From the NCBI GenBank assembly GCA_903932385.1, contig CAIZGA010000570.1:1-6133 (forward strand): DNA of 6,133 bases. Direction: 5' to 3'. The notes beneath the pieces were generated by a model, which saw only the letters and a program-made list of their open reading frames with translations, had not been told where the DNA came from and ran no database searches. Shown here piece after piece: positions 5,701-6,133 of this stretch (position 1 is its first letter; the number at the start of each line of letters is the position of its first letter). The stretch comes from an uncultured Acidobacteriota bacterium (lineage in GTDB: Bacteria; Acidobacteriota; Terriglobia; Terriglobales; Acidobacteriaceae). A program made the translations under genes and the position numbers.

Positions 5701-6133
5701 TTATGATCCTAAACCCTTCTGCTTCTTCGGTTTAGCAGGATTTACAGCCGCTGCCGCCGCTCCCGGCACCGGGCCCGATCCGGCCCGCCGTTGCCGCGCC
5801 ATCTCGTACATAACTACTGCAGCTGCAACAGATACGTTCAGCGACGAAACACTGCCCAGCATAGGAATCCGCAGCATGTAATCGCAGGTTTTCTTCGTAA
5901 GTTCATGTAAACCAAGGCCTTCCCGGCCAAGCACCAACACGCAGTCCATCCGGAAATCAAACTGGTCATAATCCTGTAACCCGTTTGAATCCAATCCGAT
6001 ACACCAGATATTCTGCTTTTTCATCTCTTCCAGCGACCGCACCAGATTCGTAACTTTCGCAATCCGAATATGCTCGCTCGCACCGGCGGAAGTCTTTGCA
6101 ACTGTTGCAGTTACGGGCGCAGAGCGACGTTCC
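5701..6133 (-). CDS. rlmB: 23S rRNA (guanosine-2'-O-)-methyltransferase, SpoU family, C-terminal part (5' end outside window)
   Basis: RlmB methylates the ribose 2'-O of G2251 in the peptidyl-transferase region of 23S rRNA, using S-adenosylmethionine, in the cytoplasm. The frame is open from the right edge of the window (first full codon 6132-6130) to TAA at 5703-5701, 143 codons. It begins ERRSAPVTATVAKTSAGASE, HIRIAKVTNLVRSLEEMK, which is typical RlmB between SpoU motifs 1 and 2. LVLGREGLGL is motif 2 and IPMLGSVSSLNVSVAAAVVM is motif 3; these form the knotted cofactor-binding end of the SPOUT fold. A tail of about 30 residues rich in Ala/Pro/Lys follows (ending KPKKQKGLGS). The N-terminal substrate-binding domain and motif 1 are outside the window. 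A GTG at 6042 lies inside the domain and is not the start. Specificity for G2251 is inferred from resemblance; another SpoU enzyme such as TrmH remains possible. Confidence 0.88.
   Translation of the reverse strand, partial: ERRSAPVTATVAKTSAGASEHIRIAKVTNLVRSLEEMKKQNIWCIGLDSNGLQDYDQFDFRMDCVLVLGREGLGLHELTKKTCDYMLRIPMLGSVSSLNVSVAAAVVMYEMARQRRAGSGPVPGAAAAAVNPAKPKKQKGLGS

Overview
The window looks like chromosomal DNA from a GC-rich bacterium. My best guess is an acidobacterium (Terriglobia-type). This is inferred from the gene set, the strongly C/G-biased third codon positions, a large secreted M1-like protein of a kind I associate with that group, and noncoding spacers built from dispersed ATC-TGTG type repeats. 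No single sequence feature proves it.

Layout: two genes read rightwards on the left half. These are the 3' part of a type I signal peptidase (lepB, 3-542), then an AsmA-family membrane-anchored protein (604-2325). Three genes read leftwards on the right half. In transcription order they are the 3' part of the SpoU-type rRNA 2'-O-methyltransferase rlmB (5701-6133), a large secreted M1/gluzincin-like protein (3200-5572), and the S4-domain heat-shock protein Hsp15 (hslR, 2661-3041). The two sets converge on a 335-bp intergenic region at 2326-2660.

The unusual content lies mostly between the genes. The convergent spacer carries a 63-bp tandem repeat whose + strand is nearly all pyrimidine. This runs into a composite repeat (left copy 2538-2665), and a second, longer copy (3049-3199) fills the spacer between hslR and the M1-like gene. 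hslR therefore sits between two direct copies, and its stop codon lies inside the left one. Upstream of the M1-like gene is an AT-rich segment with three 21-bp direct repeats, two of which contain an in-frame ATG. Next to them are overlapping palindromes. Together they look like a control region.

Functionally this is mostly housekeeping: protein export (LepB), envelope biogenesis (AsmA-like), 23S rRNA modification (RlmB) and rescue of stalled 50S subunits (Hsp15). The exception is the M1-like protein. It keeps both histidines and the downstream glutamate of a zinc site but has proline where the catalytic glutamate of HExxH should be, so it is probably a non-peptidase. I saw no CRISPR array, tRNA, rRNA, transposase, toxin-antitoxin pair or defence system.
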